64,000 nt of DNA, taken from Stomoxys calcitrans. Its lineage: Eukaryota > Arthropoda > Insecta > Diptera > Muscidae. Position 1 is the stretch's first letter; every line of letters starts with the position of its first letter. The DNA lies in the NCBI RefSeq assembly GCF_963082655.1, contig NC_081552.1, forward strand, positions 66,285,083 to 66,349,082. Direction: 5' to 3'. The position numbers were made by a program, and so were the translations under genes. The notes beneath the pieces are model-generated. The model was not told the origin of the DNA, searched no databases, and saw nothing but the letters and a program-made list of their open reading frames with translations. Of the stretch, positions 1 through 10,563 are shown in pieces.

Positions 1-121
1 AAAATGTCACGATGATCAGGAATATATATACTTTATGGGGTCTCAGACGAATATTTTGAGTAGTTACAATGAGAATGAAGAAATTAGTATACCCCCCATC
101 TTATGGTGGAGGGTATAAAAA
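1..121 (+). mobile_element. Family A (DINE-1/Helentron-like) 3' end
   Basis: Tail of a family A element entering from outside the window. It has the TA-rich core ATATATACTTTATGGGG, then the 3' hairpin formed by CCCCCCATC and GGTGGAGGG, and ends in GGGTATAAAAA. The same tail is seen at 16.5, 24.7, 29.0, 36.9, 40.6, 60.7, 62.1 and 63.6 kb. Confidence 0.8.
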
Positions 122-254
122 TTATATAGCTTATATTTCCTTCCAGCACAATTTGTGAAAATTTCAAGGTAATCGGTTCAGCCGTTTTTGAGTCTATACG
201 GAACAAACAAACGAACTGACAAACAAACATACAAACACAATTTTATATATAAGA
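122..254 (-). mobile_element. Family H Helitron-like 5' end
   Basis: On the minus strand this begins TCTTATATATAAA at 254, followed by a TTTG/TTTGT-rich stretch and a segment reading CGGTTCAGCCG on the plus strand. These are typical of insect Helitron 5' ends. It is cut at 121 by the family A tail. At 254/255 it abuts the CTAG end of a second family H copy. Confidence 0.65.
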
Positions 255-550
255 CTAGCTTAACCCGTCCCGCTTCGCTGCGCTTCCTTTTACACCACAT
301 GAATTATAACTTTCTTTTCAATTACTCTTCTTTGATTCGCTAAGCAACGTACATATTTTGCGGCCATGTTTTTATAGAACTTTTAGTCTAATGTGAAAGC
401 TTGTGCCAGGGTAGGAGGGTTAAAAAATAAAACCGAAAACAGTCAAAGGTTAGTTCCTTTCTTTATTTATTCGAAGGACATACAACTTCTCAAAACAGTA
501 GTGGAAAGCATATGATCAACTTTGAACACACTTTCCTGTACCTCTCGCGT
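255..550 (-). mobile_element. Family H Helitron-like 3' end, degenerate
   Basis: Starts with CTAG followed by a GC-rich segment (cccgtcccgcttcgctgcgc), the Helitron 3' end read from the other strand. The A/T-rich remainder up to about 550 resembles the region next to the 3' end of the copy at 21910 only weakly, so its right border is uncertain. Confidence 0.5.
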
Positions 551-551
551 C

Positions 552-1632
552 CTTTTTATACACACCACCGATGGATGGGGGTATATTCATTTTGTCATTC
601 CGTGTGCAACACATCGAAATATCCATTTCCGACCTTATAAAGTATATATATTCTTGATCAGCGTAAAAATCTTAGACGATCTACACATGTCCGTCCGTCT
701 GTCCGTCTGTCTGTTGAAATCACGCTACAGTCTTCAAAAATAGAGATATTGAGCTGAAATTTTGCACAGGTTCTTTTTTTATCCATAAGCAGGTTAAGTT
801 CGAAGATGGGCTATATCGGACTATATCTTGATATGGCCCCCATATAGACCGATCCGCCGATTTAGGGTCTTAGGCCAATAAAGGCCACATTTACTATCCG
901 ATTTTGCTGAAATTTGGGGCAGTGAGTTGTGTTTGGCCCTTCGACTTCCTCCGTCAATTTGGCCCAGATCGGTCCAGATTTGGATATAGCTGCCATATAG
1001 ACGTTCCTCAGATTTAGGGTCATAGGCCCATAAAAGCCATATTTATTACCCGAGCCACATTTATTACCCGATTTTACAGAAATTTGGGACAGTGAGTTGT
1101 GTTAGGCCCTTCGACATCCTCCGTCAATTTGGCTCAGATCGGTTCAGATTTGGATATAGCTGCCATATAGACCGATCTCTCGGTTTTAGGTTTTGGGGCC
1201 ATAAAAAGCGCATTTATTGTCCGATGTTGCCGAAATTTGGGACAAAGAGTTAAGTTAAGCCCCTCCACATATTTCTGCAATTTGGTCTAGATCGGTTTAG
1301 ATTTGGATATAGCTGTCATATAAACCGATCTCTCGATTTAAAGTCTTGGCCCCATAAAAGGCGCATTTTTAATCCGATTACACTGAAATTTGACACACTG
1401 ACTTATGTTATGCTTTTCGACATCCGTGTGGTATATAGTTCAGATCGGCTTATTTTTAGATATAACCAATATTTTGTTATATACAATTGAACAATAACTT
1501 TTACTTATTAGTATCTGGTCCAAATCGGAACATACGTGCTATGGGACATAAGGTATGAATTTTACACCGGATTTTGAGGAAAGGTGGTTCACATATATAG
1601 CCGAGGTGGTGGGTTCGGGCCGAACTTTGGAT
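552..1632 (-). mobile_element. Family B (DINE-1/Helentron-like) element, 5' end lost
   Basis: Minus-strand family B copy. The plus strand shows the 3' hairpin (TATACACACCACCGATGG), the core AAGTATATATATTCTTGATC, a short GTCCGTCCGTCTG tract, then several ~153-bp units containing TTTGGATATAGCTGCCATATAGACCG-like blocks. The 5' part ends in GGTGGTGGGTTCGGGCCGAAC and the ACAAGTAAAA terminus is replaced by family D sequence at 1633. Confidence 0.8.
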
Positions 1633-1800
1633 ACAAACCGAAATTTCATTATGAAAACTTGAAATTGGCTGTATCTTCTAAACTATGTATCCTAGATGGG
1701 AGGGTAATTGGTCCTTTGTTCGTGACTCCATCAAAAAATTTAAAATTTCATAGAAAATCCATCAAAAAACTAAATTTCGTTACTACTCTTAGAAAAAATT
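1633..1800 (+). repeat. Family D repeat fragment
   Basis: One to two units of the AT-rich family D array. It contains the recurring blocks TTGGCTGTATCTTCTAAACT, CCTAGATGGGAGG and AAATTTCATAGAAAATCCAT. The same blocks recur at 10.6-11.8, 12.8-14.05 and 14.9-15.45 kb. Confidence 0.6.
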
Positions 1801-2181
1801 TGCTGATAATAGCAAACACTCTCTGCTGAATATTAGTTGTTAATTTTGCTGCTATTGTAGTAGCGGTTCTGCCATTACAACTGTAGTACGACAATTTTAG
1901 AATTGCAGGATTGCTGCTGAAAAGTCTGTTGTTTGCTGAAAATGACTGCTGCTTAATTATGAATGGGATGTTAGAAGAAAAAATATAAACACATATATAA
2001 ATGTGGATCTCAGGGGATGTTTATAATCACCATTATATGTATATGTATAAGGCCATTTCAGTTATGTACACATTAGTAGAGCAATAAAAAATGCGAGAGG
2101 GCTTAGTCACATTTCTAAATGTATACAAATGGATGGATCATCTAGCTTCTTTACAGTAATATTTCAACTAAATTTCTAAAA
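1801..2181. other. Unassigned AT-rich DNA
   Basis: No gene or repeat recognised. There are several TGCTG/CAGCA motifs at 1801-1960, then plain AT-rich sequence. It could be host intergenic sequence or an old, unrecognisable transposon. Confidence 0.4.
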
Positions 2182-3431
2182 AACAAGTAAAAAGGCGTTT
2201 AGTTCAACCGGGCTGTACTTTGGATACCCACCACCTCGGGTATATATGTAAACCACCTTTCATCAAAATTCGGTGAAAATTGCATACGTTATGTCCCATA
2301 GCAGTTGTATCGAAATATGTCAGGTTTGAACCAAATACTAATAAGTACAAGTTATTGTTCAATTGTGTATAACAAAATATTGGCCTTCTTAGTAGCTATA
2401 TCTAAAAATGAACCGATCTGAACCATATTCGACATGGATGTCGAAAAGCCTAATATAAGTCACTGTGTCAAATTTCAGATAAATCGGATTATAAATAAGC
2501 CTTTTATGGGGCCAAGACTTTAAATCGAGATATCGGTCTACATGGCAGCTATATCCAAATCTGGACCGATTTTGGTCAAGTTGCAGAAAAATGTCGAAGA
2601 GCCTAACACAACGCACTGTCCCAAATTTCGACGAAATCGGTCTATAAATGCGCCTTTTATGGGCCCACAATCTTAAATCGAAAGATCGGTGTATATGGCA
2701 ACTATTTTCAAATCTGGCCCAATATGGGCCAAATTGAGGAAGGACGTCGAAGAGCTCAACACAACTCGCTGTCCCAAATTTCAACATTTCGGACAATAAA
2801 TGCGCATTTTATGGCCCCAAAACCTAAAACCGAGAGATCGGTCTATATGACAGCTATATCCAAATCTAAACCGATCAGGGCCAAATTGAAATAAGACGTC
2901 GAAGGGTCTAAGACATCTCACTGTCCCAAATTTCATCAAAATCGGATAACAAATGCGGCTTTTATGGGAGACCCTAAATCGGAGGATCGGTCGTTATGGC
3001 AGCTATAACCAAATCTGGACCGAATTTAGCCAAATTGAAGAAGGATGTCAAAGGGCCTAACACAACTCACTGTCCCAAATTTCAGCAAAATCGGATAATA
3101 AATGTGGCTTTTATGGATCTAAGACCCTAAATCGGCGGATCGGTCTATATGTGGCTATATCAAGATGTAGTCCGATATAGCCCATCTTGAAATTTAACCT
3201 GCATATGGACAAAAAAAGAATCTGTGCAAAGTGTCAGCTCAATATCTCTATTTTTAAAGACTGTAGCGTGATTTCAACAGACAGACGGACGGACATGTCT
3301 GGATCGTATTAGGTTTTTTACGCTGATCAAGAATATATATACTTTTAAGGGTCAGAAATGGATATTTCGATGTGTTGCAAACGGAATAACAAAATGAATA
3401 TACCCTCATCCTTCGGTGGTGGGTATAAAAA
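2182..3431 (+). mobile_element. Family B element, essentially full length
   Basis: Begins AACAAGTAAAAAGGCG and has a mutated 5' palindrome (AGTTCAACCGGGCTGTACT), then CCCACCACCTCGGGTATAT. About six ~153-bp units follow, then the leader TCTGTGCAAAGTGTCAGCTC, the CAGACAGACGGACGGACATG tract and the ATATATATACTTTTAAGGG core. It ends in the 3' hairpin and GGGTATAAAAA at 3431. Confidence 0.85.
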
Positions 3432-3639
3432 TCTAAACAATTAAGAGCGTGCTAAGTTCGGCCGTGTCGAATCTTATATACCCTCCACAATGGATCGCAT
3501 TTGTCGAGTTCTATGCGCGGTATCTCTATTTAGGCAAACAAAGAAGATTGAATAAGAACTGTTATGTTATTTGAGCTATATCAAGTTATAGTACGATTCA
3601 GACCATTAATGAATGCTGGACATTGTAGAAGTAATTGTA

Positions 3640-4893
3640 AAGAGTGATTTGTTAAGAGCTTGATAACTTTTTTTAAAAAAAAAACGCATAAAATTTGCAA
3701 AATCTCATCGGTTCTTTATTTGAAACGTTAGATTGGTCCATGACATTTACTTTTTGAAGATAATTTCATTTAAATGTTGACCGCGGCTGCGTCTTAGGTG
3801 GTCCATTCGGAAAGTGCAATTTTGGGCAACTTTTTCGAGCATTTCGGCCGGAATAGCCCGAATTTCTTCGGAAATGTTGTCTTCCAAAGCTGGAATAGTT
3901 GCTGGCTTATTTCTGTAGACTTTAGACTTGACGTAGCCCCACAAAAAATAGTCTAAAGGCGTCAAATCGCATGATCTTGGTGGCCAATGGCCATAGAATC
4001 GCGAGCTGTGTGGCATGTAGCGCCATCTTGTTGAAACCACATGTCAACCAAGTTCAGTTCTTCCATTTTTGGCAACAAAAAGTTTGTTAGCATCGAACGA
4101 TAGCGACCGCCATTCACCGTAACGTTGCGTCCAACAGCATCTTTGAAAAAATACGGTCCAATGATTCCACCAGCGTACAAACCACACCAAACAGTGCATT
4201 TTTCGGGATGCATGGGCAGTTCTTGAACGGCTTCTGGTTGCTCTTCACTCCAAATGCGGCAATTTTGCTTATTTACGTAGCCATTCAACCAGAAATGAGC
4301 CTCATCGCTGAACAAAATTTGTCGATAAAAAAGCGGATTTTCTGCCAACTTTTCTAGGCCCCATTCACTGAAAATTCGACGTTGTGGCAGATCGTTCGGC
4401 TTCAGTTCTTGCACGAGCTGTATATTATACGGTTTTACACCAAGATCTTTGCGTAAAATCTTCCATGTGGTCGAATAACACAAACCCAATTGCTGCGAAC
4501 GGCGACGAATCGACATTTCACGGTCTTCAGCAACACTCTCAGAAACAGACGCAATATTCTCTTCTGTACGCACTGTACGCATTCGTGTGGTTGGTTTAAT
4601 GTCCAATGAAGTAAACTGAGTGCGAAACTTGGTCACAATCGCATTAATTGTTTGCTCACTTGGTCGATTATGTAGACCATAAATCGGACGTGAAGCGCGA
4701 AACACATTTCGAACCGAACACTGATTTTGGTAATAAAATTCAATGATTTGCAAGCGTTGCTCGTTAGTAAGTCTATTCATGATGAAATGTCAAAGCATAC
4801 TGAGCATCTTTCTCTTTGACACCATGTCTGAAATCCCACGTGATCTGTCAAATACTAATGCATGAAAATCCTAACCTCAAAAAAATCACCCTT
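3640..4893 (-). mobile_element. Mariner/Tc1-type DNA transposon, full length but degenerate
   Basis: 1,254-bp element flanked by TA at 3638-3639 and 4894-4895. The terminal repeats are imperfect: the left end reads AAGAGTGATTTGTTAAGAGC, and the right end is the complement of AAGGGTGATTTTTTTGAGG. A transposase relic fills most of it. Deleting it plus one TA restores ATTGTATAATATTTCAG, close to the uninterrupted relative at 32880-32900 (ATTGTGTAATATTTCAG), which confirms the borders. Internally deleted relatives lie at 44939 and 47540. Confidence 0.9.
3747..4780 (-). pseudogene. Mariner/Tc1-type transposase, frameshifted
   Basis: The transposase would cut and paste its own element at TA sites in the nucleus. 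The N-terminal part (4780 downwards) starts MNRLTNEQRLQIIEFYYQNQ, a helix-turn-helix paired-like DNA-binding region, and continues through a second HTH (RRRSQQLGLCYSTTWKIL, about residues 92-109). The catalytic block includes ILFSDEAHF (first Asp), GYVNKQNCRIW, and MWFQQDGATCHT (second Asp). The C-terminal block WPPRSCDLTPLDYFLWGYVK with the third Asp is in another frame (3747-4040). Only 71 nt separate the second and third catalytic Asp codons, too few for the 34-41 residues normal in this superfamily, so a deletion removed part of the core and shifted the frame. The spacing in relatives suggests a long DDxD type (perhaps DD41D), but that is recollection, not shown here. It is inactive. Confidence 0.9.
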
Positions 4894-5575
4894 TATAATA
4901 TTTCAGTTCATTCAGAAAAGAATTGCGCCTTGTAGGGACTCAAGAAGCAAAATCGGGAGATAGATTTATATGGGAGCTGTATCAAGCTATTGATCGATTC
5001 AGACCATATAAGATACGTGTGTTGAAGGTCATGAGAGAAGCCGTTGTACAAAATTTCAGCCAAATCGGATGAGAATTGCGCCTTTTAGAGGCTCCAGAAG
5101 TCAAGATCCCACATCGGTTTATATTGCAGCAATATCAGGTTATTTATCGATTTACGTCATACTTCACACAGTTATTGAAAGTCATAACAAAACATCTCAT
5201 GCAAAATTTCAGCCAAATCGGATGAGAATTGCGCGCTCTTTTGGCTCAAGAAGTCAAGATATAAGATAGGATATATGACAGCTATACCAGATTATGAACC
5301 GATTTAAATCGTACATGGCACAGCTATTGGAAGTGATACCAAAACACCACGTGCAAAATTTCAGTTAAATCGGACGAGAATTGCGCCCTCTATAGGTTCA
5401 AGACACGTAAGTACAGGACTGGTGGACGCGAAAGCCGGGCAATGACAAAGGAAATGCTCAAACGTCTCATCATCTTCCCCGCATGCCTACACATGCTATC
5501 ACTTGCCGCACCGATTTTACATAAGTGAGCTCGTAGCCCTATGTGTCCCGTTATGATACCAATAGTGATACCTTT

Positions 5576-6129
5576 CAGTAATAGCCTCGTCTTCTCATGA
5601 TCTGGATCCCCCATAGGATTTTCGCCGTCCTACCGACCGTTTCGCTGTTCCACAATGTTGCATGCGCATTCGTCGCCCACTCCCTTAACTGTGACTGCGT
5701 CGACCCAAAAGGCTTCGGGTTAACCAAGTTTATTGACGGCAGTCCTCTGCCCTTCACCGCCAAATCGTCTGCCCTTTCATTTCCCCTTACTCAGTTATGG
5801 CCCGGCACCCAAACGATGCGGATTTTCCCATCCTTAGAGAAGGCGTTAATCTCCTTCTTACACTGCAAGACTGTTCGTGACCCTACCGTCCTGGTTGTTA
5901 TTGCCCTTATGGCAATTTTACTGTCGGTAAAGATATTACTCGACGTCCTCGCATTAGCACTACACCACCTGACACATTCCGTGATCGCCCGGATCTCCGC
6001 CTGCAGGACCGTTTTATGGTCTGGCAGTCTAATACAGATCTGAGTCCCTGGGTTCTCAATGTAGACCCCCAGGCCCACTCTGTAGGCTAGCTTTGATCCA
6101 TCCGTATAACATGATCTTCCAGATGGCAA
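5576..6129 (-). pseudogene. LINE RNase H domain, with premature stop
   Basis: RNase H would remove the RNA template after reverse transcription. Residue positions count from the Met at 6129: CYTDGSKL supplies Asp10, LQAEIRAI supplies Glu45, IFTDSKIAI supplies Asp69, and WVPGH supplies the conserved His near 111. All four active-site positions are present. An in-frame TGA follows VPGHN (5788-5790), after which the same frame reads on through GNERADDLAVKGRGLP to 5575, as expected for RNase H. The extreme C-terminus (5390-5614) is shifted to another frame. It is a broken copy, and the upstream reverse transcriptase is absent. Confidence 0.85.
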
Positions 6130-6208
6130 TATTAGGATCTGTCAATCCCAGACTGTGCCGCTGGCAGCAGTGCCATTGGGAGCAGGTGATGTTCTCGTCG
6201 TCTGCTCT

Positions 6209-7490
6209 CTAATCTTTAGACTGCATCGACTTTCCTGTCACTGCACTGTCTGAGGTCATCGTTTTAGGTTCTTTGCCTAGTCTAGTCTTCCGACTTTTTA
6301 TAAAGTCCTTCTCCTCCCTGTGGCAGAACTTCCACTTCTCTGCGACCAAACCTTCGTTTTGCTTGCGCAAGAATCTCAACATGCATTCCATCGCAAATTT
6401 ACTGCCCCATCCCTTGATGAAGACCGTAGCCTTTGTGAGCTGGGGGATATCCATCTTTCTCACCAGGTCGAGCTTTGCGCCCTCCCAGGGAGCGTGAATA
6501 CCTCTAACGAGCTATTTGACGGTATCAATACATTCCACTGACGCAAAACGCAGCGTAAAGATTTCCCCTCTTAACTCGCAGCTCATCATTTGTATGGGTC
6601 GACCCTCTACAGAGTTCCACACATGTTCAAAAATCCGATCGTTAACCAGATTCTCCACTTGGGACCGATGATCTGGTGGAATCCTACCGGATGCACAGCC
6701 GATATTGATGACTGCATAAGACAGCTGATCTCTGTTGTGCTTCCTTGGCACTCTGGCGTAAGAGGGCGGCTCCTTACCATTCTCAACGACCATCTTCCCC
6801 TTCCGTGATGGCTGTGGCCTCCTTTTGGAAGTCACAGTCCTCCATGAATACTCATGGTCCGTGCTCCAACTATGTCTTCGTTCCTGTTCCAACTATGTCT
6901 ACCTCCGCAGGACACTGTCTAAAGTCTCCATTGAGGAATGGCTGTCTTGGATTTCCGAGAGTACTTGAAAGCGGGGAGCTCTTTTTCTTCTTCAGTATTT
7001 TAGCAGTATTATGCTCTTCGGGAGATCTGATTCTTTTTCCAGCTTCCGTATAAGTGCTTGGAATGTCAGTTCTATCCCTTCCAGCATCCTGCACTTTCGC
7101 CCGATTACGCTGCCGCTACATACTCCTCTGTCTCCTTCGTCGTGCACCGGATCGCTTTCTCGGTCTGCTTGTAAGCTTAGCAAAGCCATCGCTCACTTCT
7201 GCTGTCGTCCCGCTGCCCTCATCTCTCGATTCGGCTGCAATAACTGTTTAATTGACACCGTCGCTGCATGAATCCGAGTCAGAAACACCACTTTTACTTA
7301 AAGGCTGGGGACGAACTGTGCATCCCTCTGGTTTATCCGTCTCTTCCTCATTAATTAGTCTGACGACTAGCTGTGCACTTGAAGCATTACTCTCGACTAC
7401 AGGTGCCAAGGCACCCACACCTATAGGAGGGGAGGACAACATGCTGCTGTTTGACGCTACCACCGCAGATGTTGAGTCTTTGGAGTCCAT
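6209..7490 (-). pseudogene. LINE ORF1 (gag-like), multiply frameshifted
   Basis: Probable start MDSKDSTSAVVASN at 7490, giving a Ser/Ala-rich N-terminus that runs to a stop at 7248. Further pieces follow in other frames: a basic segment with KILKKKKSS (6870-7094), a globular segment SYAVINIGCASGRIPPDHRS to VECIDTVK (6512-6892), and RKMDIPQLTKATVFIKG (6209-6463). The last two look like the gag-like region of insect R1/LOA-type LINE ORF1 (DUF4780-like, from memory). Such proteins bind the element RNA and target the particle. Several frameshifts make it non-functional. The exact domain name is uncertain. Confidence 0.65.
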
Positions 7491-7646
7491 TTCTAGACTA
7501 CTCCAAAAAGCTTTATTTTTTTTTTGTAATAGGTAGTACCTATTCCGAGATACAGATATATATTTATTGTTTCTTTGAGGAGCGAAATATAAAAACACGT
7601 CCGCTTCACTCAACTGCTACAATGTCATAATTTGTAATTCAATCAA

Positions 7647-10563
7647 AACAAGTAAAAAGGAGTTAAGTTCGGCCGGGCCGAACTTTGGATACCCACCACC
7701 TAGGGTATATATGTAAACCGCCTTTCATCAAAATTCGGTGAAAATTTCATACCTTATACTCATATACCTCATACCGATCTGAACTATATACGACACGATG
7801 TCGAAAAGCAGAACATAAGTCACTGTGTCAAATTTCAGTGAAATCGGATTATAAATGCGCCTTTTATGGGGCCAAGACTTTAAATCGAGATATCGGTCTA
7901 CATGGCAACTATATCCAAATCTGGACCGATTTGGGCCAAGTTGCATAAACTTGTTGAAAAGCCTAACACAAAGCACTGTCCCAAATTTCGGCGAAATCGG
8001 ACAATAAATGCCTCTTTTATGCGCCCTAAACCTTAAATCGAGAGATCGGTCTTTATGGCAGCTATATGCAAATCTGGACCGATCTGGGCAAAATTAAAGA
8101 AGGACGTCGAAGAGCCTAACCAAACTCACTGTGTCAAATTTCAGCGACATCGGACAATAAATGCGTGCTTTATCGCCCCAACACCTAAAACCTAGATATC
8201 GGTCTATATGGCAGCTATATCCAAATCTGGACCGATCTGTGCGATATTGCAGAACTATGTCAAGGGGCTTAACCTAACTCACTGTTCCAAATTTCGGCGA
8301 CATCAGACAATAAATGAGCATTTTATGGGCCCAAAACCATAAATCAAGAAATCGGTCTATATGGCAGCTATATCCAAATCTGAACCGATCTGGACCAAAT
8401 TGAAGAAATATATCAAGGGGCCTAAAACAACTCACTGTCCCAAATTTCAGCAAAATCGGATAATGAATGTTGCTTTTATGGGCCTTATACCATAAATCGG
8501 AGGATCGATCTATATGACAGCTATATCCAAATCTGGACCGATTTGAGCCAAATTAACGAAGGATTTCGATGGGCCTAACACAACTCACTGTCCCGAATTT
8601 CATTAAAATCGTATAATAAATGTGGCTTTAGTGGGCCTAAGACCCCTAACCGGAGGATCGGTCAATATGTCAGCTATATCCAAATCTGGACCGATCTGGG
8701 CCAATTTAACGAAGAAGGTCGAAGGACCTAAGATAACTCACTGTCCCAAATTTCAGCGAAATCGGATAATAAATGAGGCTTTTATGGGCCTAAGACCCTA
8801 AATCTGAGGATCGGTCTATATGGCAGCTATATCCAAATCTGGACCGATTTGAGCCAAATTGACGAAGGGCCTAACACAACTCACTGCCCCAAATTTCAAC
8901 AAAATCGGATAATAAATGTGGCTTTTATGGGCCTAAGACCCAAATTTGGCGGATCGGTCTATATGGGGGCTATATCAAGATATAGTCCGATATAGCCCAT
9001 CTTCGAACTTAACCTGCTATGGACAAAAAAAAAATCTGTGCAAAATTTCAGCTCAATATCTCTATTTTTATACCCTCCACCATAAGATGGGGGGTATACT
9101 AATTTCGTCATTCTGTTTGTAACTACTCGAAATATTCGTCTGAGACCCCATAAAGTATATATATTCTTGATCGTCGTGACATTTTATGTCGATCTAGCCA
9201 TGTCCGTCCGTCTGTCCGTCTGTCTTTCGAAAGCACGCTAACTTCCGAAGGAGTAAAGCTAGCCGCTTGAAATTTTGCACAAATACTTCTTATTAGTGTA
9301 GGTCGGTTGGTATTGTAAATGGGCCATATCGGTCCATGTTTTGATATAGCACCATATAAACAGATCTTGGGTCTTGACTTCTTGAGACTCTAGAGTGCGC
9401 AATTCTTATCCGATTGGAATGAAATTTTGCACGACGTGTTTTGTTATGATATCCAACAACTGTGCCAAGTATGATTCAAATCGGTCCATAACCTGATATA
9501 GCTGCAATATAAACCGATCTTGGGTCTTGACTTCTTGAGCCTCTAGCGTGCGCAATTCTTATCCGATCAGAATGAAATTTTGCACGACGTGTTTTGTTAT
9601 TATTTCCAACAACTGTGCCAAGTATAGTTCAAATCGGTCCATAACCTGATATAGCTGCCATATAAACCGATCTTGGGTCTTGACTTCTTGAGCCTCTAGA
9701 GGGCACAATTCTTATCCGATTTGAATGAATTTTTGCACGAAGTATTTCGTTATGATATCCAACAACTGTGCCAAATATGGTTGAAATCGGTCCATAACCT
9801 GATATAGCTGTCATATAAACAGATCTGGGGATTTGACTTCTTGAGCTTTTAGAGGGCGCAATTCCTATCCGATTTGGCTGAAATTTTGCATGACGTATTT
9901 TATTTTTACTTTCAACAACTGTGTAAATAAGGTTCAAATCGGTTCATAACCTGATATAGCTGCCATATAAACCGATCTGGGATCTTGACTTCTTGACCCC
10001 AAGAGGTCGCAATTATTATCCGATATGCCTGAAATTTTGTACGACGGATCCTCTCATGACCATAAACAAACGTGTTTATTATGGTCTGAATCGGTCTATA
10101 GCCCGATACAGATCCCATATAAATCGTTCTCTCTATTTTACTTCGTGAGCCCCAATGGGCCCAATTCTTATACGAATTGGCTGAAATTTTACACAGGTCT
10201 CCAACATATAATTTAATTGTGGTCCGAACCGGACCATATCTTGGTATCGTTTTAATAGCAGAGCAACTCTTTTCTTATATCCTTTTTTGCCTAAGAAGAG
10301 ATGCCGGGAAAAGAACTCGACAAATGCGATCCATGGTGGAGGGTATATAAGATTCGGCCCGGCCGAACTTAGCACGCTTTTACTTGTTAAAGACTGTAGC
10401 GTGATTTCAACAGACAGACGGACGGACATGTGTAGATCGTCTAAGATTTTTACGCTGATCAAGAATATATATACTTTATAAGGTCGGAAATGGATATTTC
10501 GATGTGTTGCAAACGGAATGACAAAATGAATATGCCCCCATCCTTCGGTGGTGGGTATAAAAA
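7647..10563 (+). mobile_element. Family B element split by a nested family A
   Basis: Begins AACAAGTAAAAAGGAG with palindrome TTCGGCCGGGCCGAACTT and ATACCCACCACC. Eight or more ~153-bp units follow to 9069. The element then stops inside CTCTATTTTT and resumes at 10389 with AAAGACTGTAGCG, the GACA/GACG tract, TA core, hairpin and GGGTATAAAAA at 10563. The inserted family A occupies 9070-10388. Confidence 0.85.
9070..10388 (-). mobile_element. Family A element, full length, nested in family B
   Basis: Minus-strand copy with both ends. On the plus strand it reads ATACCCTCCACCATAAGATG (3' hairpin), the core AAGTATATATATTCTTGATC, GTCCGTCCGTCTGTCC, about seven ~153-bp units, then GCCTAAGAAGAGATGCCGGG, the palindrome TTCGGCCCGGCCGAA and TTTTACTTGTT. 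Removing it restores uninterrupted family B sequence. Confidence 0.85.

Larger units (their letters stand above)
3437..5405 (+). mobile_element. Family A subfamily element interrupted by a mariner
   Basis: Starts near AACAATTAAGAGCGTGC with the palindrome decayed to TTCGGCCGTGTCGAATC, then CCCTCCACAATGGATCGCAT. It belongs to a subfamily with GTATCTCTATTTAGGCAAAC, shared with 32690. The mariner sits at 3640-4893. The array resumes at 4896 with units carrying GCTCAAGAAGTCAAGA and is cut by a LINE near 5405. Confidence 0.75.
5406..7645 (-). mobile_element. LINE with RNase H, reverse transcriptase deleted
   Basis: GC-richer block on the minus strand, between a family A unit (left) and the start of a family B copy (right). 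In 5'-to-3' order it contains ORF1 (7490 to about 6209), then directly an RNase H domain (6129 down to about 5576) and a cysteine/histidine-containing C-terminal tail to about 5406. The endonuclease and reverse transcriptase expected between ORF1 and RNase H are missing. RNase H-bearing LINEs in flies belong to the R1, LOA, I and Jockey-related groups. The fragment at 25034-25492 appears to be from the same or a close family and carries part of the missing region. Confidence 0.8.

Noticed and set aside
5597..6043. 148-aa plus-strand frame
   Set aside because: Antisense shadow of the RNase H domain. It shows no motif and the minus strand carries the TDGS/AE/TDS motifs.
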